Below, in pieces: positions 24,266 through 33,538 of a DNA stretch of 42,587 nt. Below the pieces are notes generated by a model, which made no database searches, was not told the DNA's origin, and worked only from the letters and a program-made list of their open reading frames with translations. Source of the DNA: Bacteroidaceae bacterium (lineage in GTDB: Bacteria; Bacteroidota; Bacteroidia; Bacteroidales; Bacteroidaceae). Positions within the stretch are counted from its first letter, which is position 1; the number at the start of each line of letters is the position of its first letter. Where the stretch lies: contig JAGAAS010000101.1 in assembly GCA_017615125.1 (NCBI GenBank), forward strand, positions 1 through 42,587, read 5' to 3'. A program made the translations under genes and the position numbers.

Positions 24266-24805
24266 TTATTCGTTGACAACGGAATAGATGTCGCGTGTGT
24301 TGCGTCCCCATCCGTCGTAGTCGAGCCCGTATCCTACGATGAAGTCGTTGGGAATCTCGAGGGCTACGTATTCGATGTCGAGCGGCACCTTTATGTTGTC
24401 GGGCTTGCTGAGAAGCGTGCAGATGTGGATTTCGGCAGGCTGGCGCGTGCCCAGGTTCTCAACCAGCTTCTGCATGGTGAGGCCGGTGTCGATGATGTCT
24501 TCAACGATGACGATGCAGCGCCCGCTGATGTTCTCGGAAAGGCCTATGACCTCCTTGATGACGCCTGTGGAGGCTGTCCCCTCGTAGGAGGCGAGCTTCA
24601 CGAAGGAAATCTGCGCGGGGATGGTGATGTTGCGGAACAGGTCGGCAGCAAAGATGAAGCTTCCGTTGAGCACGCCCAGGAACAGAGGGTCTTTCCCCTC
24701 AAGGTCGGCGCTGATGCGCTCGGCCAGTTCCTCTACCTTCTTCTGGATGTACGATTCGGGAATGGAAATCTCGAATTTCTTGTCTTTGATTTGGATGGAA
24801 TTCAT
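24266..24805 (-). CDS. hpt: Hypoxanthine phosphoribosyltransferase
   Basis: A 179-residue purine salvage enzyme that joins hypoxanthine or guanine to PRPP. The PRPP motif is IVIVEDIIDTGLTMQKL, and the FVVGYGLDYDGWGRN-type C-terminal motif appears as FIVGYGLDYDGWGRNTRD. The start MNSIQIKDKKFEI at 24805 is chosen because a -7 box lies at 24826-24833, on top of the longer alternative start at 24826. It is the first gene of the hpt-adk-obg string. Confidence 0.95.
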   Translation of the reverse strand: MNSIQIKDKKFEISIPESYIQKKVEELAERISADLEGKDPLFLGVLNGSFIFAADLFRNITIPAQISFVKLASYEGTASTGVIKEVIGLSENISGRCIVIVEDIIDTGLTMQKLVENLGTRQPAEIHICTLLSKPDNIKVPLDIEYVALEIPNDFIVGYGLDYDGWGRNTRDIYSVVNE

Positions 24806-24825
24806 AGCGGAAAAGAAAATATGCA

Positions 24826-24857
24826 CAAAGGTAAGCCTTTTCGTTTATAATTCCAAC
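24826..24857 (-). promoter_or_regulatory. Promoter of hpt-adk-obg
   Basis: The minus strand reads GTTG (24857-24854), about 20 nt spacer, TACCTTTG (24833-24826), matching TTG-N20-TAnnTTTG. The leader would be about 15 nt. Confidence 0.65.
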
Positions 24858-24976
24858 ATTAGGCGGATTTTTTTGCGAAGAAGTGTGCCGGAAGGAATGT
24901 GTTTCCTTGTTCCGATGCAAGGCTGGTTCCATGAGGGGAATCATTCGCATTTCTTCGGAGAAACATGGGATAGGGG

Positions 24977-25036
24977 ATTTTTCTTTCTTCTTTTGGGTTG
25001 CTCAACGTGTTGAGCAAGGTGTCCCAACGTGTTGAT
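24977..25036 (+). repeat. CAACGYGTTGA palindromic repeat, copy 1
   Basis: GCTCAAC-GT-GTTGAGC (25000-25015) is an inverted repeat with 7-bp arms, followed by AAGGTGTC and a second CAACGTGTTGAT (25025-25036). Upstream is GATTTTTCTTTCTTCTTTTGG. The same layout occurs at 42505-42587, so this is a homologous repeat. Confidence 0.8.
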
Positions 25037-25197
25037 ACACCCCCTCTCTTTCTTCCTTGTTTTTGCTTGTACGTGCAGCATTTTAAAAAGGAAGTTTCGC
25101 TGCACATTTGGAAACGGGGAGAGTGCCGCAGGAGAACATTCTTGAGCGTGTGGAACTTTTTTTCGTCTGTCTTCTCAAAAATGTCAATCCGATTGAC

Positions 25198-25205
25198 TAA
25201 ATTTG
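25198..25205 (+). promoter_or_regulatory. Promoter -7 box of the lnb-like gene
   Basis: TAAATTTG matches TAnnTTTG, 19 bases before the ATG at 25225. The leader would be about 14 nt. No -33 TTTG is seen. Confidence 0.55.
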
Positions 25206-25224
25206 CGCCAAATTTGCAAAAGTG

Positions 25225-26631
25225 ATGAGAAGGCTTTTTTTCTTCCTGTTGCTCGGGATTCTTGGAATTGTGCAGGCAAAGCCGCAGAACGAGGTGTCGG
25301 CCGACTCTTCGGCGAAGGCTGTGGCTTCTGCTGTCGCTGATACTTTACAAGACGGGCTGGTTGCTCCTGCGGATAGCGTGCTTGCCGATTCGTTGTCTGC
25401 CGATACGCTCTCGTGGACGTGGGATCCCTCGCTCTTCGAGGTGGCTGACACGATCGTGTATACGGGTTTTCCGCGCGTGAGCCTGCTTACGTGCAGCGCC
25501 GCGCCGGAAGTGTGGCAGCAGTATGGACATACGGCTTTGCGCTACGAGGATCCTTCGGAGAGCATCGACGTGGTGTTCAACTACGGGCTGTTTAGCTTTG
25601 GCGAGCCGCATTTCATCTGGCGTTTCTGCACGGGGAAGACCGACTATATCGTGGGCGCTGAGGAGTATGCTGCTTTCGAGAGCGAGTATCTGGAGCGGGG
25701 GTCCTCCATCTCCATCCAGATGCTCAACATGACTCCGTCGGAAGTGGCTCGGTTCTGGGCGCTTATCACGGAAAACTGCCGTCCGGCAAACAGAGTCTAC
25801 CGCTACAATTTCCTTTATAAGAATTGCAGCACGATGGCGCGCGACATTGTCCTTCAAAGTATCTCGGGGGAGCTTGTTCCTCCTGCCGACGACAGCCTTA
25901 CCTTCCGGCAGATTCTGCACGAGTTCAACGGCTCCTACCCTTGGTCTTCGTTCGGCATAGATCTGCTCCTGGGATATGAGGTAGACCGTCCTGTCGACAA
26001 TGCATCGGAGGAGTTTGCTCCTGCCTACTTGATGCGTCATTGGGCTCAGAGTCAGCGCAACATCGTTTCTTACAGCTTTCCTTCCGACTCGCTGCAGCGA
26101 GAGTCAACCCTCCAGCCTTGGGTGAAGGCGCAGGCAACACTTTCTCCTGTCAACCCGCTGAAGAAACCTTTCCGCTTCCCCTTGTCGCCCTTGCAGATGA
26201 TGATATTGGTGCTGCTGCTGACTGCCGTCATTTGCACGCTCGAGCTGCTGACAGAGCATGTTCATTGGTGGTACGACTTCCTTCTCTACGGCATTCAGGG
26301 CGTAGCAGGCATCGTTATCACGTTCCTGTTCTTCTTCTCGTCGCATCCGGCGGTTGACACCAACATGCTTGTCATCCTTTTCAATCCTCTCATATTGATT
26401 CTCCTTCCGCTGATGGTGACTCGTACGGTGAAACGCAGGAAAACGTATACGGTTTGCCTGATAGAGCTCGGGCTCATCGTGGCTCTTGTTGCAGCCGTTT
26501 TCATTACGAAGCAGGCTGTGCCCCTTGCCCTCTGGGTGTTTGTGGGGGCTCTTCTCTTCCGTACCATCCATCATATCATCCTCCGGAATTATCTGTATGA
26601 CCGTTTCCTCAAGAAAAAACTGAAAGCATGA
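25225..26631 (+). CDS. lnb: Lnb-like lipoprotein N-acyltransferase (DUF4105 domain)
   Basis: A 468-residue protein with a signal peptide (MRRLFFFLLLGILGIVQA), a periplasmic DUF4105/Lnb N-terminal domain and a C-terminal block of four or five membrane helices (about 310-460). The domain resembles an NlpC/P60-like thiol fold with His102 (QYGHTALRYED) and Cys201 (YKNCSTMARD) as likely catalytic residues. In Bacteroides this family was shown to N-acylate lipoproteins, replacing Lnt; the exact substrate here is inferred. A GTG lies one codon earlier (25222) but the ATG is favoured. Residues 20-65 are a low-complexity Ala/Asp/Ser-rich linker. It overlaps the following gene by four bases, so they are translationally coupled. 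Confidence 0.83.
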   Translation: MRRLFFFLLLGILGIVQAKPQNEVSADSSAKAVASAVADTLQDGLVAPADSVLADSLSADTLSWTWDPSLFEVADTIVYTGFPRVSLLTCSAAPEVWQQYGHTALRYEDPSESIDVVFNYGLFSFGEPHFIWRFCTGKTDYIVGAEEYAAFESEYLERGSSISIQMLNMTPSEVARFWALITENCRPANRVYRYNFLYKNCSTMARDIVLQSISGELVPPADDSLTFRQILHEFNGSYPWSSFGIDLLLGYEVDRPVDNASEEFAPAYLMRHWAQSQRNIVSYSFPSDSLQRESTLQPWVKAQATLSPVNPLKKPFRFPLSPLQMMILVLLLTAVICTLELLTEHVHWWYDFLLYGIQGVAGIVITFLFFFSSHPAVDTNMLVILFNPLILILLPLMVTRTVKRRKTYTVCLIELGLIVALVAAVFITKQAVPLALWVFVGALLFRTIHHIILRNYLYDRFLKKKLKA

Positions 26632-28199
26632 AAAAGAAAGACATCCATAGCCTTCTTCTCCGAAGCGCGTTCCTTCTGACGGTTCTTTTCTTAGGAAACA
26701 TCGCAGGCAGGGCCCAGACGAAGATTGTCGTAGGCATTGTCGTCGACCAGCTTCGCTCGGACTATATGGAGCGCTACCAAAGCCTTTTCGGCTCGGGTGG
26801 CTTCAAGCGGCTCATGAACGACGGGCTCGTGTATACGAATGGTACCTATAATTATGTGTCGCCTGACCGTTCGTCGGCAACGGCAACTATCTACAGCGGC
26901 ACCGAGCCTGCCTATCACGGCATCGTAGGGAATAAGTTTATGGACAGAAGCTCGCTGAAGGTGCGCTCTTGTGTCGACGACAGCAGCTGCTCCGGCGTGA
27001 ACACCTTCGACGGCTCCTCTCCGCAGAACCTTCTCGTCACCACTATCGCAGACGAGCTGAAGATTGCGACGCGAGGACAATCGTTGGTTTTCTCTGTCGC
27101 TCCCGACAGGGATATGGCTGTTTTGGCTGGGGGACATGCTGCTGACGCGGTGCTGTGGATGGATGACGTCGACGGGCGCTGGGCTTCTTCCTCCTTCTAC
27201 GGGGAAACGCCTCGCTGGCTCAACACAACCTACATGCGGGAGAAGATGCGCGCAACGACTTTCGAAAGCAGCCGCTGGACTCCTTTCTTCCCCGTTACCT
27301 CTTATATATATCCGCTGTCGGAAGGAAAGCCCCAGTCGTTCGGATACTCTTTCTCCACGCGTGACGCTCGGCTCTTCAAGACGTCGGGCTTAATAAACGA
27401 TCAGATTACCGATATGGCGAAAGTGTGCCTTGCTGCTTCTGCCTTCGGGCGCGACAATACTCCTGACCTGCTCTGCGTGGGATATTATGCAGGCAACTAC
27501 GAGCATCGTTCCGAGAGCGAGGCTCCCATCGAGCTGCAGGATATCTACTGCCGTCTTGACAGGACTATCGCCGATCTTATCCAGTCGGTGGAAGCCCGCG
27601 TAGGAGAAGGCAACGCGCTGTTCTTCCTCACGTCGACGGGGTATTCGGATGTTCATCAGCCTGCTGTGGGAGACTATCATCTTCCTTCGGGAGAGGTGCG
27701 GATGGAGCGATACAACGTGCTCCTCAACATGTATCTGGGCGCAATCTACGGAAAAAACGAGTATGTGGATGCTTCCTATCTGAACCGGATTTTCTTGAAT
27801 CACTCGGCTCTCGAGCGTTTCCAGATAAAAATGTCTGACGTGCAGGACCGATGTGTTGAGTTCCTCACGCAGGTGAAGGGTATCAAGCACGTCTACGGCT
27901 CTATGGATCTGATGGGAAACAAGGGAGACGACGCCATTCGTAATGCCTATCACAACGAGCGCTCGGGAGACATCATCCTTGAAATTGCTCCAGGCTGGTC
28001 TTTGGCTGATTCGCGCTGGGGCGAGGTAGCCTATTACAGCCGAGCTTTGGTTCCTGTGCCGATTATCTTCTTCGGCAAGGATATCCGTCACGAAGTATCC
28101 AGCGTGCCTACTCCTGTCGAGTCGGTTGCGCCTACAGTAGCTGCTTTGCTCAATATCGGCGTGCCGAATGCTTGCTCTCTGTCGCCTCTCTCGTATTGA
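26628..28199 (+). CDS. Alkaline-phosphatase-fold protein with degenerate active site
   Basis: A 523-residue exported protein (signal peptide to about Gln30, FLGNIAGRAQ) with the PafA-type alkaline phosphatase fold. Scaffold residues remain: Asp40 (VVDQLRSDY), Asn102 (HGIVGN) and Arg161. From memory of the PafA active site, the other catalytic positions differ: the Thr nucleophile of TGPGH is Arg81 (SPDRSSAT), the Lys of KDR is Pro159, the metal Asp of STDY is Asn290, the DH of TADHG is Thr-Gly (FLTSTGYSD, 337-338), and the late metal His is lost (ALVPVPIIFFG). It is probably not a phosphatase; it may act as a partner or scaffold. Its start overlaps the lnb-like stop, and secA lies further down, an order I recall from other Bacteroidales. 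Confidence 0.85.
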   Translation: MKKKDIHSLLLRSAFLLTVLFLGNIAGRAQTKIVVGIVVDQLRSDYMERYQSLFGSGGFKRLMNDGLVYTNGTYNYVSPDRSSATATIYSGTEPAYHGIVGNKFMDRSSLKVRSCVDDSSCSGVNTFDGSSPQNLLVTTIADELKIATRGQSLVFSVAPDRDMAVLAGGHAADAVLWMDDVDGRWASSSFYGETPRWLNTTYMREKMRATTFESSRWTPFFPVTSYIYPLSEGKPQSFGYSFSTRDARLFKTSGLINDQITDMAKVCLAASAFGRDNTPDLLCVGYYAGNYEHRSESEAPIELQDIYCRLDRTIADLIQSVEARVGEGNALFFLTSTGYSDVHQPAVGDYHLPSGEVRMERYNVLLNMYLGAIYGKNEYVDASYLNRIFLNHSALERFQIKMSDVQDRCVEFLTQVKGIKHVYGSMDLMGNKGDDAIRNAYHNERSGDIILEIAPGWSLADSRWGEVAYYSRALVPVPIIFFGKDIRHEVSSVPTPVESVAPTVAALLNIGVPNACSLSPLSY

Positions 28200-28244
28200 G
28201 CCGTTCGTCTGAGTTGACTCAGTAAAGGTCTTCTTTCTGCTTAA

Positions 28245-28330
28245 ATATTTTTCCCTTCTCCAAAAATTTTTTTCGAGAAGGGAAAAATTTTTTTTCTTTC
28301 TTCTTACGGCGAGATTCTTTGCCCATAATT
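28245..28330 (+). repeat. Dispersed A/T hairpin element, copy between convergent genes
   Basis: Contains TTTTTCGAGAAGGGAAAAAT, TTTCTTTCTTCTTACGGCGA and GATTCTTTGCCC. The core differs from other copies by CTTACGG for CATACGG and CTTT for CCTT. It lies just before the terminator at 28341. Confidence 0.75.
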
Positions 28331-28340
28331 CTATACAGAA

Positions 28341-28365
28341 AAAGCACCCTTCAGAGGTGCTTCTT
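28341..28365. terminator. Bidirectional hairpin terminator
   Basis: AAGCACC (28342-28348) pairs with GGTGCTT (28356-28362) around CTTCAGA, with AAA before it and CTT after it. It lies between the phosphatase-like gene (+, ends 28199) and the PepSY-like gene (-, ends 28418). Confidence 0.7.
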
Positions 28366-28417
28366 CGTAGTATGATGCCGCAAGGGAAAGCTTGTCTGCG
28401 GGGCAGGCTGCTGCGCG

Positions 28418-28888
28418 TCAGTCGTCGTAATCGATGTTGATGAGGCGCATAGCTTGGTTGAAAGTGAATTCTGTGCCGTCAATCAGACGTATTTCGTAGA
28501 GCCTGTTTTCGTGTTCATACTTGATAATGACGGGATTGGGGCGCTTCTGCTTGATTTGCTGAAGGATGACTTCGGGAATGACTGATTCGGGCACAGAGCC
28601 CTTCGTGCAGAACACCTCGGTGCAGGCGCCTTTACGGTCGAAATGCAAGTCTGTACCGCCTTTCAGGTCCACTTCATACTCGGTGAGGCTGGCTCGATGC
28701 TGCAACACGACTTCTTTCACACGCACGTCGGCGAAGTGAGTGTTGAGGAAGGCCTTTGCAGCTTCGGGCAGCTCGTCGGTGCTGATAACCCGCTCGCCCG
28801 AGTAGGAACTGCCGCTTCCGTTGCAGGAAAGAAGCGCGAGGAAGATGACACAAACTGTCAGTAGGAAAGAGAAAAAATGTCGTTTCAT
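28418..28888 (-). CDS. PepSY-like lipoprotein
   Basis: A 156-residue lipoprotein (MKRHFFSFLLTVCVIFLALLSC, Cys22) with two repeats of the PepSY-like/DUF2874 beta-alpha fold, for example ELPEAAKAFLNTHFADVRVKEV then TEYEVDLKGGTDLHFDRKG, and IPEVILQQIKQKRPNPVIIK then YEIRLIDGTEFTFN. Such proteins are common in Bacteroidales and are thought to be periplasmic inhibitors or binding proteins; the role is unproven. The start at 28888 is preferred over 28900 because the lipoprotein signal then begins MKRHF; a -7 box lies at 28915-28922. It is encoded on the strand opposite to its neighbours. Confidence 0.85.
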   Translation of the reverse strand: MKRHFFSFLLTVCVIFLALLSCNGSGSSYSGERVISTDELPEAAKAFLNTHFADVRVKEVVLQHRASLTEYEVDLKGGTDLHFDRKGACTEVFCTKGSVPESVIPEVILQQIKQKRPNPVIIKYEHENRLYEIRLIDGTEFTFNQAMRLINIDYDD

Positions 28889-28914
28889 GATAGCTGGCAT
28901 ATTTTTTGTGAGAG

Positions 28915-28922
28915 CAAAGATA
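28915..28922 (-). promoter_or_regulatory. Promoter -7 box of the PepSY-like gene
   Basis: The minus strand reads TATCTTTG, matching TAnnTTTG. The leader would be about 21 nt to the start at 28888. No -33 element is clear. Confidence 0.5.
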
Positions 28923-28995
28923 GTGATTTTTTCTAAATACTTATTTATTTTATGTGAAAAAGTGGAAAAAGAATGGCCGAGTGAGAAAAAAGTGC

Positions 28996-29003
28996 TACTT
29001 TTG
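28996..29003 (+). promoter_or_regulatory. Promoter -7 box of secA
   Basis: TACTTTTG matches TAnnTTTG and gives a leader of about 68 nt. No -33 TTTG is found at the usual distance. Confidence 0.5.
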
Positions 29004-29076
29004 CACGATAATGAGAAATGTAGCCAAATTGTCAGGCGCAGAAAAATTTTGAAACTATTAAACCGAAAGAGATATA

Positions 29077-32000
29077 ATGGGATTTAACGACGTTATCAGT
29101 AAGTTGTTCGGCAACAAGAGCACGCGCGACATGCGTGAGATACAGCCGTGGGTGGAAAAAGTGAAGGCAGCATACGTGGAGATAGAGAAACTCTCCAACG
29201 ACGACCTCAGGGCACGCACCAAGGATATGAAAGCCCGCGTGCTGGCTTCGGCAGAGCAGGAGAGAGCTGAGATAGCATCCCTGCGCGCAAAGGTGGAAGA
29301 GACAGAACTGGAGGAAAGAGAAGCGCTGTTCGACCAAATAGACAAGAAGGAAAAGGAAGTACTTGAAATATACGAAAAAGCCCTCGACGAAGTCCTTCCC
29401 GAGGCATTCGCTGTGGTGAAAGAAACAGCCCGGCGCTTTGCTGAGAACGAGGAAGTGGTAGTAGCGGCAACGGATTTCGACCGTGAAATGGCAGCCACGA
29501 AGGATTTTGTGCGTGTGGAGGGAGATAAGGCCATTTACATCAACCATTGGCAGGCCGGAGGCAACGAAACAGTGTGGAACATGATTCACTACGACGTGCA
29601 GCTCTTCGGCGGCGTCGTACTTCACAAAGGAAAGATTGCCGAGATGGCTACAGGTGAAGGTAAGACGTTGGTAGCCACTCTGCCCGTTTTCCTTAACGCG
29701 CTGACAGGCAATGGAGTGCATGTCGTTACGGTGAACGACTATCTGGCTAAGCGTGACTCCGAGTGGATGGGTCCTCTCTACATCTTCCACGGTTTGTCTG
29801 TCGACTGTATCGACAAGCATCAGCCCAACAGCGAGGCTCGTCGCAAAGCCTATCTTGCCGATATCACATTCGGCACGAACAACGAGTTCGGCTTCGACTA
29901 CCTGCGTGACAATATGGCTTCTTCGCCCGAAGATTTAGTGCAGCGTTCACATAATTACGCTATTGTCGACGAGGTGGACTCGGTACTTATCGACGATGCC
30001 CGCACTCCTCTTATCATCAGCGGACCTGTTCCGAAGAGCGAAGACCAAATGTTTGAAGAGCTTCGTCCTTATGTGGAACGGTTGGTGGAGGCACAGAAGA
30101 AGCTGGCGACTCAGTATCTCGTAGAAGCAAAGAAACTCATCCCCAGCGACAAGCCCGAAGAGGTGGAGGCAGGATTCCTTGCCCTCTTCCGCGCATTCAA
30201 GGCTCTGCCTAAGAACAATGCACTCATCAAATACCTGAGCGAGCCGGGAATCAAGACGGGCCTGCTCAAGACAGAAGCTATCTACATCGAGCAGAACAAT
30301 CGCCGCATGCCCGAAGCTACCGATCCTCTCTACTTCGTCATTGACGAGAAACTCAACTCGGTGGATATGACTGACAAGGGAACGGATCTTATCACGGGCA
30401 ATATGTCAGACAGCACGTTCTTCGTTCTGCCAGACATCGCGGCGCAGCTTTCCGAACTGGAAACGCACACGGAACTCACCGAGGAGGAACGTCTGGAGCG
30501 CAAGGACCAACTTCTCACTGACTACGCGGTGAAAAGTGAGCGTATCCATACTATCAACCAGTTGCTGAAGGCATATACCATGTTCGAGAAGGACGTTGAG
30601 TATATCGTCGATGAGGAAGGACACGTGAAGATTGTCGATGAGCAGACAGGACGTATTATGGAAGGACGTCGCTATAGCGATGGACTCCATCAGGCTATCG
30701 AAGCAAAGGAGCGGGTGAAGGTGGAAGCTGCCACGCAGACGTTTGCTACCATTACGCTGCAGAACTATTTCCGTATGTACCACAAACTGGCAGGTATGAC
30801 GGGTACAGCCGAGACGGAGGCAGGCGAATTCTGGGATATCTACAAACTGGATGTCGTAGTTATTCCTACCAACAAGCCTGTCATCCGAAACGACATGAAC
30901 GATCGTGTCTACAAGACGAAACGCGAGAAATACAAAGCCGTCATCGACGAAATCGTCAAGATGCGTGAGGAAGGACGTCCCGTTTTGGTTGGTACGACTT
31001 CGGTGGAAATCAGCGAGATGCTGAGCCGTATGCTTACGATGCGCAAGATAGATCATAACGTACTGAACGCAAAGCTACACCAGCGCGAGGCTGACATCGT
31101 CGCCCAGGCAGGAAAAAGCTCGCCAGGATTGGTAAAGGTAACAGATCCTGACGGAACAGAGCATCTGGAAGAACGCCTCTTGGGTGCTGTCACGATTGCT
31201 ACCAATATGGCAGGTCGTGGAACCGACATCAAGCTGACTCCCGAAGTGCGTGCTGCGGGAGGACTTGCCATTATCGGTACGGAAAGGCACGAAAGCCGGC
31301 GTGTAGACCGTCAGCTGCGAGGACGTTCCGGACGTCAGGGAGATCCTGGCTCTTCGGTGTTCTATGTATCTCTTGAGGACAACCTGATGCGTCTGTTCGC
31401 TAGCGACAAGATTGCCAGCGTTATGGACCGAATGGGATTCAAGGAAGGCGAGATGCTGGAGCACGGCATGATAAGCAAGTCCATTGAGAATGCCCAAAAG
31501 AAGGTTGAGGAAAACAACTTCGGTATTCGTAAGCGCTTGCTTGAATATGACGATGTGATGAACAAGCAGCGCCAAGTCGTCTATACCAAGCGCCGTCATG
31601 CGCTTGTGGGCGAGCGGCTCGGAATGGATATTACCAATATGATCTGGGATCGTTGTGCTGAGGCTATTGAGAACTCTGCCGATTACGAAGATTTGAAGAT
31701 GACGATGTTCCGCACGTTGGCAATGGAAACGCCGTTCAGCGAGGCAGACTATCGCGAAAAAGATAAGGACTTCCTGGTGCAGGAGGCATTCAATGCAGGG
31801 ATGGAGCACTTCAAGCGCAAGACTGATATGCTTGCACAAATCGCCAATCCCGTTATTCAGAAGGTGTATGAGGAGCAGGGAGACCGCTTTGAGAATATTC
31901 TCATCCCGATTACCGACGGTAAGCGCCTCTACCAGATTCCCGTTAACTTGAAAGCAGCTGCCGAGAGCGAAGGAAAGGAAGTTGTGAAGTCGTTTGAGAA

Positions 32001-32457
32001 GGCCATCATGCTCCACGTCATCGACGAAGCCTGGAAAGTGAACCTTCGTGAGTTGGACGAGCTCCGCCATTCTGTGCAGAACGCCTCGTATGAGCAGAAA
32101 GACCCGCTGCTTATCTTCAAGCTCGAGTCGGTTAACTTGTTCGACTCTATGGTAGACAAGATCAACAATCAGACTGTCAGCATCCTGATGCGTGGGCAGA
32201 TTCCTATGCGAGATCCGGAACAGGTTCGCGAAGCTCCTCCCATGAACCGAGCTCAGCGTCGCCAGCAATATCAAGAAAGCAAGAACAGCGCAGAAGAGCG
32301 TCTTGTCGACCGTAATCAGCAGAATGCTGCAGCTCAGGATACGCGTGATCGTCAGGTGCGTCAGCCCATTCGCAAGGAAGTGACTGTCGGACGTAACGAT
32401 CCTTGTCCTTGCGGTTCGGGAAAGAAGTTCAAGAATTGTCACGGAAAGGGAATTTGA
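29077..32457 (+). CDS. secA: Protein translocase ATPase SecA
   Basis: A 1126-residue motor that pushes unfolded preproteins through SecYEG. Walker A is [14 protein letters not shown] (about residue 190), the DEAD-type box is [20 protein letters not shown] (about 297), and the PPXD region, second nucleotide-binding fold ([12 protein letters not shown]) and [24 protein letters not shown] follow. The C-terminus has a SEC-C zinc motif ([20 protein letters not shown]). The protein is longer than E. coli SecA (about 900) owing to insertions after about residue 300, usual for Bacteroidetes. It is followed closely by a lipoprotein gene and has its own -7 box. Confidence 0.97.
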   Translation: MGFNDVISKLFGNKSTRDMREIQPWVEKVKAAYVEIEKLSNDDLRARTKDMKARVLASAEQERAEIASLRAKVEETELEEREALFDQIDKKEKEVLEIYEKALDEVLPEAFAVVKETARRFAENEEVVVAATDFDREMAATKDFVRVEGDKAIYINHWQAGGNETVWNMIHYDVQLFGGVVLHKGKIAEMATGEGKTLVATLPVFLNALTGNGVHVVTVNDYLAKRDSEWMGPLYIFHGLSVDCIDKHQPNSEARRKAYLADITFGTNNEFGFDYLRDNMASSPEDLVQRSHNYAIVDEVDSVLIDDARTPLIISGPVPKSEDQMFEELRPYVERLVEAQKKLATQYLVEAKKLIPSDKPEEVEAGFLALFRAFKALPKNNALIKYLSEPGIKTGLLKTEAIYIEQNNRRMPEATDPLYFVIDEKLNSVDMTDKGTDLITGNMSDSTFFVLPDIAAQLSELETHTELTEEERLERKDQLLTDYAVKSERIHTINQLLKAYTMFEKDVEYIVDEEGHVKIVDEQTGRIMEGRRYSDGLHQAIEAKERVKVEAATQTFATITLQNYFRMYHKLAGMTGTAETEAGEFWDIYKLDVVVIPTNKPVIRNDMNDRVYKTKREKYKAVIDEIVKMREEGRPVLVGTTSVEISEMLSRMLTMRKIDHNVLNAKLHQREADIVAQAGKSSPGLVKVTDPDGTEHLEERLLGAVTIATNMAGRGTDIKLTPEVRAAGGLAIIGTERHESRRVDRQLRGRSGRQGDPGSSVFYVSLEDNLMRLFASDKIASVMDRMGFKEGEMLEHGMISKSIENAQKKVEENNFGIRKRLLEYDDVMNKQRQVVYTKRRHALVGERLGMDITNMIWDRCAEAIENSADYEDLKMTMFRTLAMETPFSEADYREKDKDFLVQEAFNAGMEHFKRKTDMLAQIANPVIQKVYEEQGDRFENILIPITDGKRLYQIPVNLKAAAESEGKEVVKSFEKAIMLHVIDEAWKVNLRELDELRHSVQNASYEQKDPLLIFKLESVNLFDSMVDKINNQTVSILMRGQIPMRDPEQVREAPPMNRAQRRQQYQESKNSAEERLVDRNQQNAAAQDTRDRQVRQPIRKEVTVGRNDPCPCGSGKKFKNCHGKGI

Positions 32458-32491
32458 CGGATTCCAATCATTGTTGAGGAGGATGAAAGTG

Positions 32492-33538
32492 ATGTCAAAA
32501 ACAAAACATAGGAAGACTCGGGGGCAAAAGCTTAAAATGGTGCTTGCTGCCTGTGTGATGGCGCTGACAATGAGTTGCGTAGGAGTTAAATACGTGACGA
32601 TTGAGCAGTATGCCCCTCCCAAGTATTTGTTTCCTCCCGATGCTAAGAGTCTTGCTGTGCTTAACAATGTCGATTCGGCAAATATCTACATCATCAATCC
32701 CTATATCGATGTTTGGTCTGTCGACGGCGATAGCGTAATGCAGTATGTGGCGCAGGCATTTGCCGACTCGGAGCTCTTCTCCGAAGTCGTTGTGCTCGAC
32801 AGCTGCATTTTCCCGAAGGGGGACACCATCGCACATTTGCTTACCAAGCTGGATGTGGCTGAACTGTGCGAATATCTCCAGACGGATATGCTCTTTACAT
32901 GTGATTTCGGAGGAATCTCCAGAAATAATCCCGACATATATTATAATGAGGAAGGGAAATACTACCTTCTGGCTCACGTGTATGCTCCGACTCGCACGGA
33001 TCCCATTTACTTGATGAATGTAGAGGGACTTCTCGATATGTCCATCGCTACGCGAGAAGATAAGGAGAAGGCTGAGCAGAAAGCATTCCCTCTGATTGGC
33101 AATGCAGGCGTAAAGAATTTCACGCCACGATGGGATTTGCGTGAGCGTTCCTTCTATGCAGGCAAGGCCTACGACTTGCGCGAGGCTACCATCTGTGTGA
33201 AAGAGGACAACTGGGACGGAGCCTATGCCTTCTGGGACAAGTACGGGAAGAAAAAGAACAAGCGACATAAGCTTATCTCCTGTTACAACAAAGCGCTTTA
33301 CTACGAGATGCAAGACAGCATCGACAAATCGTTCGAACTCCTCAAGGAAGCCAAGACGTATGCTTCCGATACGACAGCTGTCGACAGTACCCTTCTCAAG
33401 AACTGGGAGGCCAGCAGCGCTTATTATGGCGATGCAGGAGAGTATCCCTATACCGACTATCAGCGCATTTGCAACTACGAGCGTATACTTACCGAAAGGA
33501 AAGCCGAGATATTAAAATTAAACCTACTGAAAGAATGA
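32492..33538 (+). CDS. DUF6340-type lipoprotein
   Basis: A lipoprotein of 348 residues, signal peptide MSKTKHRKTRGQKLKMVLAA with Cys29 in LTMSC. The mature part (about 35-240) resembles DUF6340 proteins of Bacteroidales (IEQYAPPKYLFPPDAKSLAV), and the last third is helical with a TPR-like look (ISCYNKALYYEMQDSIDKSF). Function unknown. The ATG at 32492 lies 9 bases after AGGAGG, an unusually good ribosome site for this group; ATG at 32483 and TTG at 32471 are alternatives. It is probably co-transcribed with secA and overlaps the next gene by four bases. Confidence 0.8.
   Translation: MSKTKHRKTRGQKLKMVLAACVMALTMSCVGVKYVTIEQYAPPKYLFPPDAKSLAVLNNVDSANIYIINPYIDVWSVDGDSVMQYVAQAFADSELFSEVVVLDSCIFPKGDTIAHLLTKLDVAELCEYLQTDMLFTCDFGGISRNNPDIYYNEEGKYYLLAHVYAPTRTDPIYLMNVEGLLDMSIATREDKEKAEQKAFPLIGNAGVKNFTPRWDLRERSFYAGKAYDLREATICVKEDNWDGAYAFWDKYGKKKNKRHKLISCYNKALYYEMQDSIDKSFELLKEAKTYASDTTAVDSTLLKNWEASSAYYGDAGEYPYTDYQRICNYERILTERKAEILKLNLLKE

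Larger units (their letters stand above)
24806..25224. other. Divergent intergenic region hpt / lnb-like gene
   Basis: No credible gene. The gap holds the hpt promoter (24826-24857), a copy of the CAACGYGTTGA palindromic repeat (about 24977-25036) and the -7 box of the lnb-like gene (25198-25205). The stretch 24858-24976 shows nothing recognisable. Confidence 0.7.

Noticed and set aside
31075-32667. A 530-codon frame opposite secA
   Set aside because: Shadow of secA on the other strand. The product has no recognisable domain.
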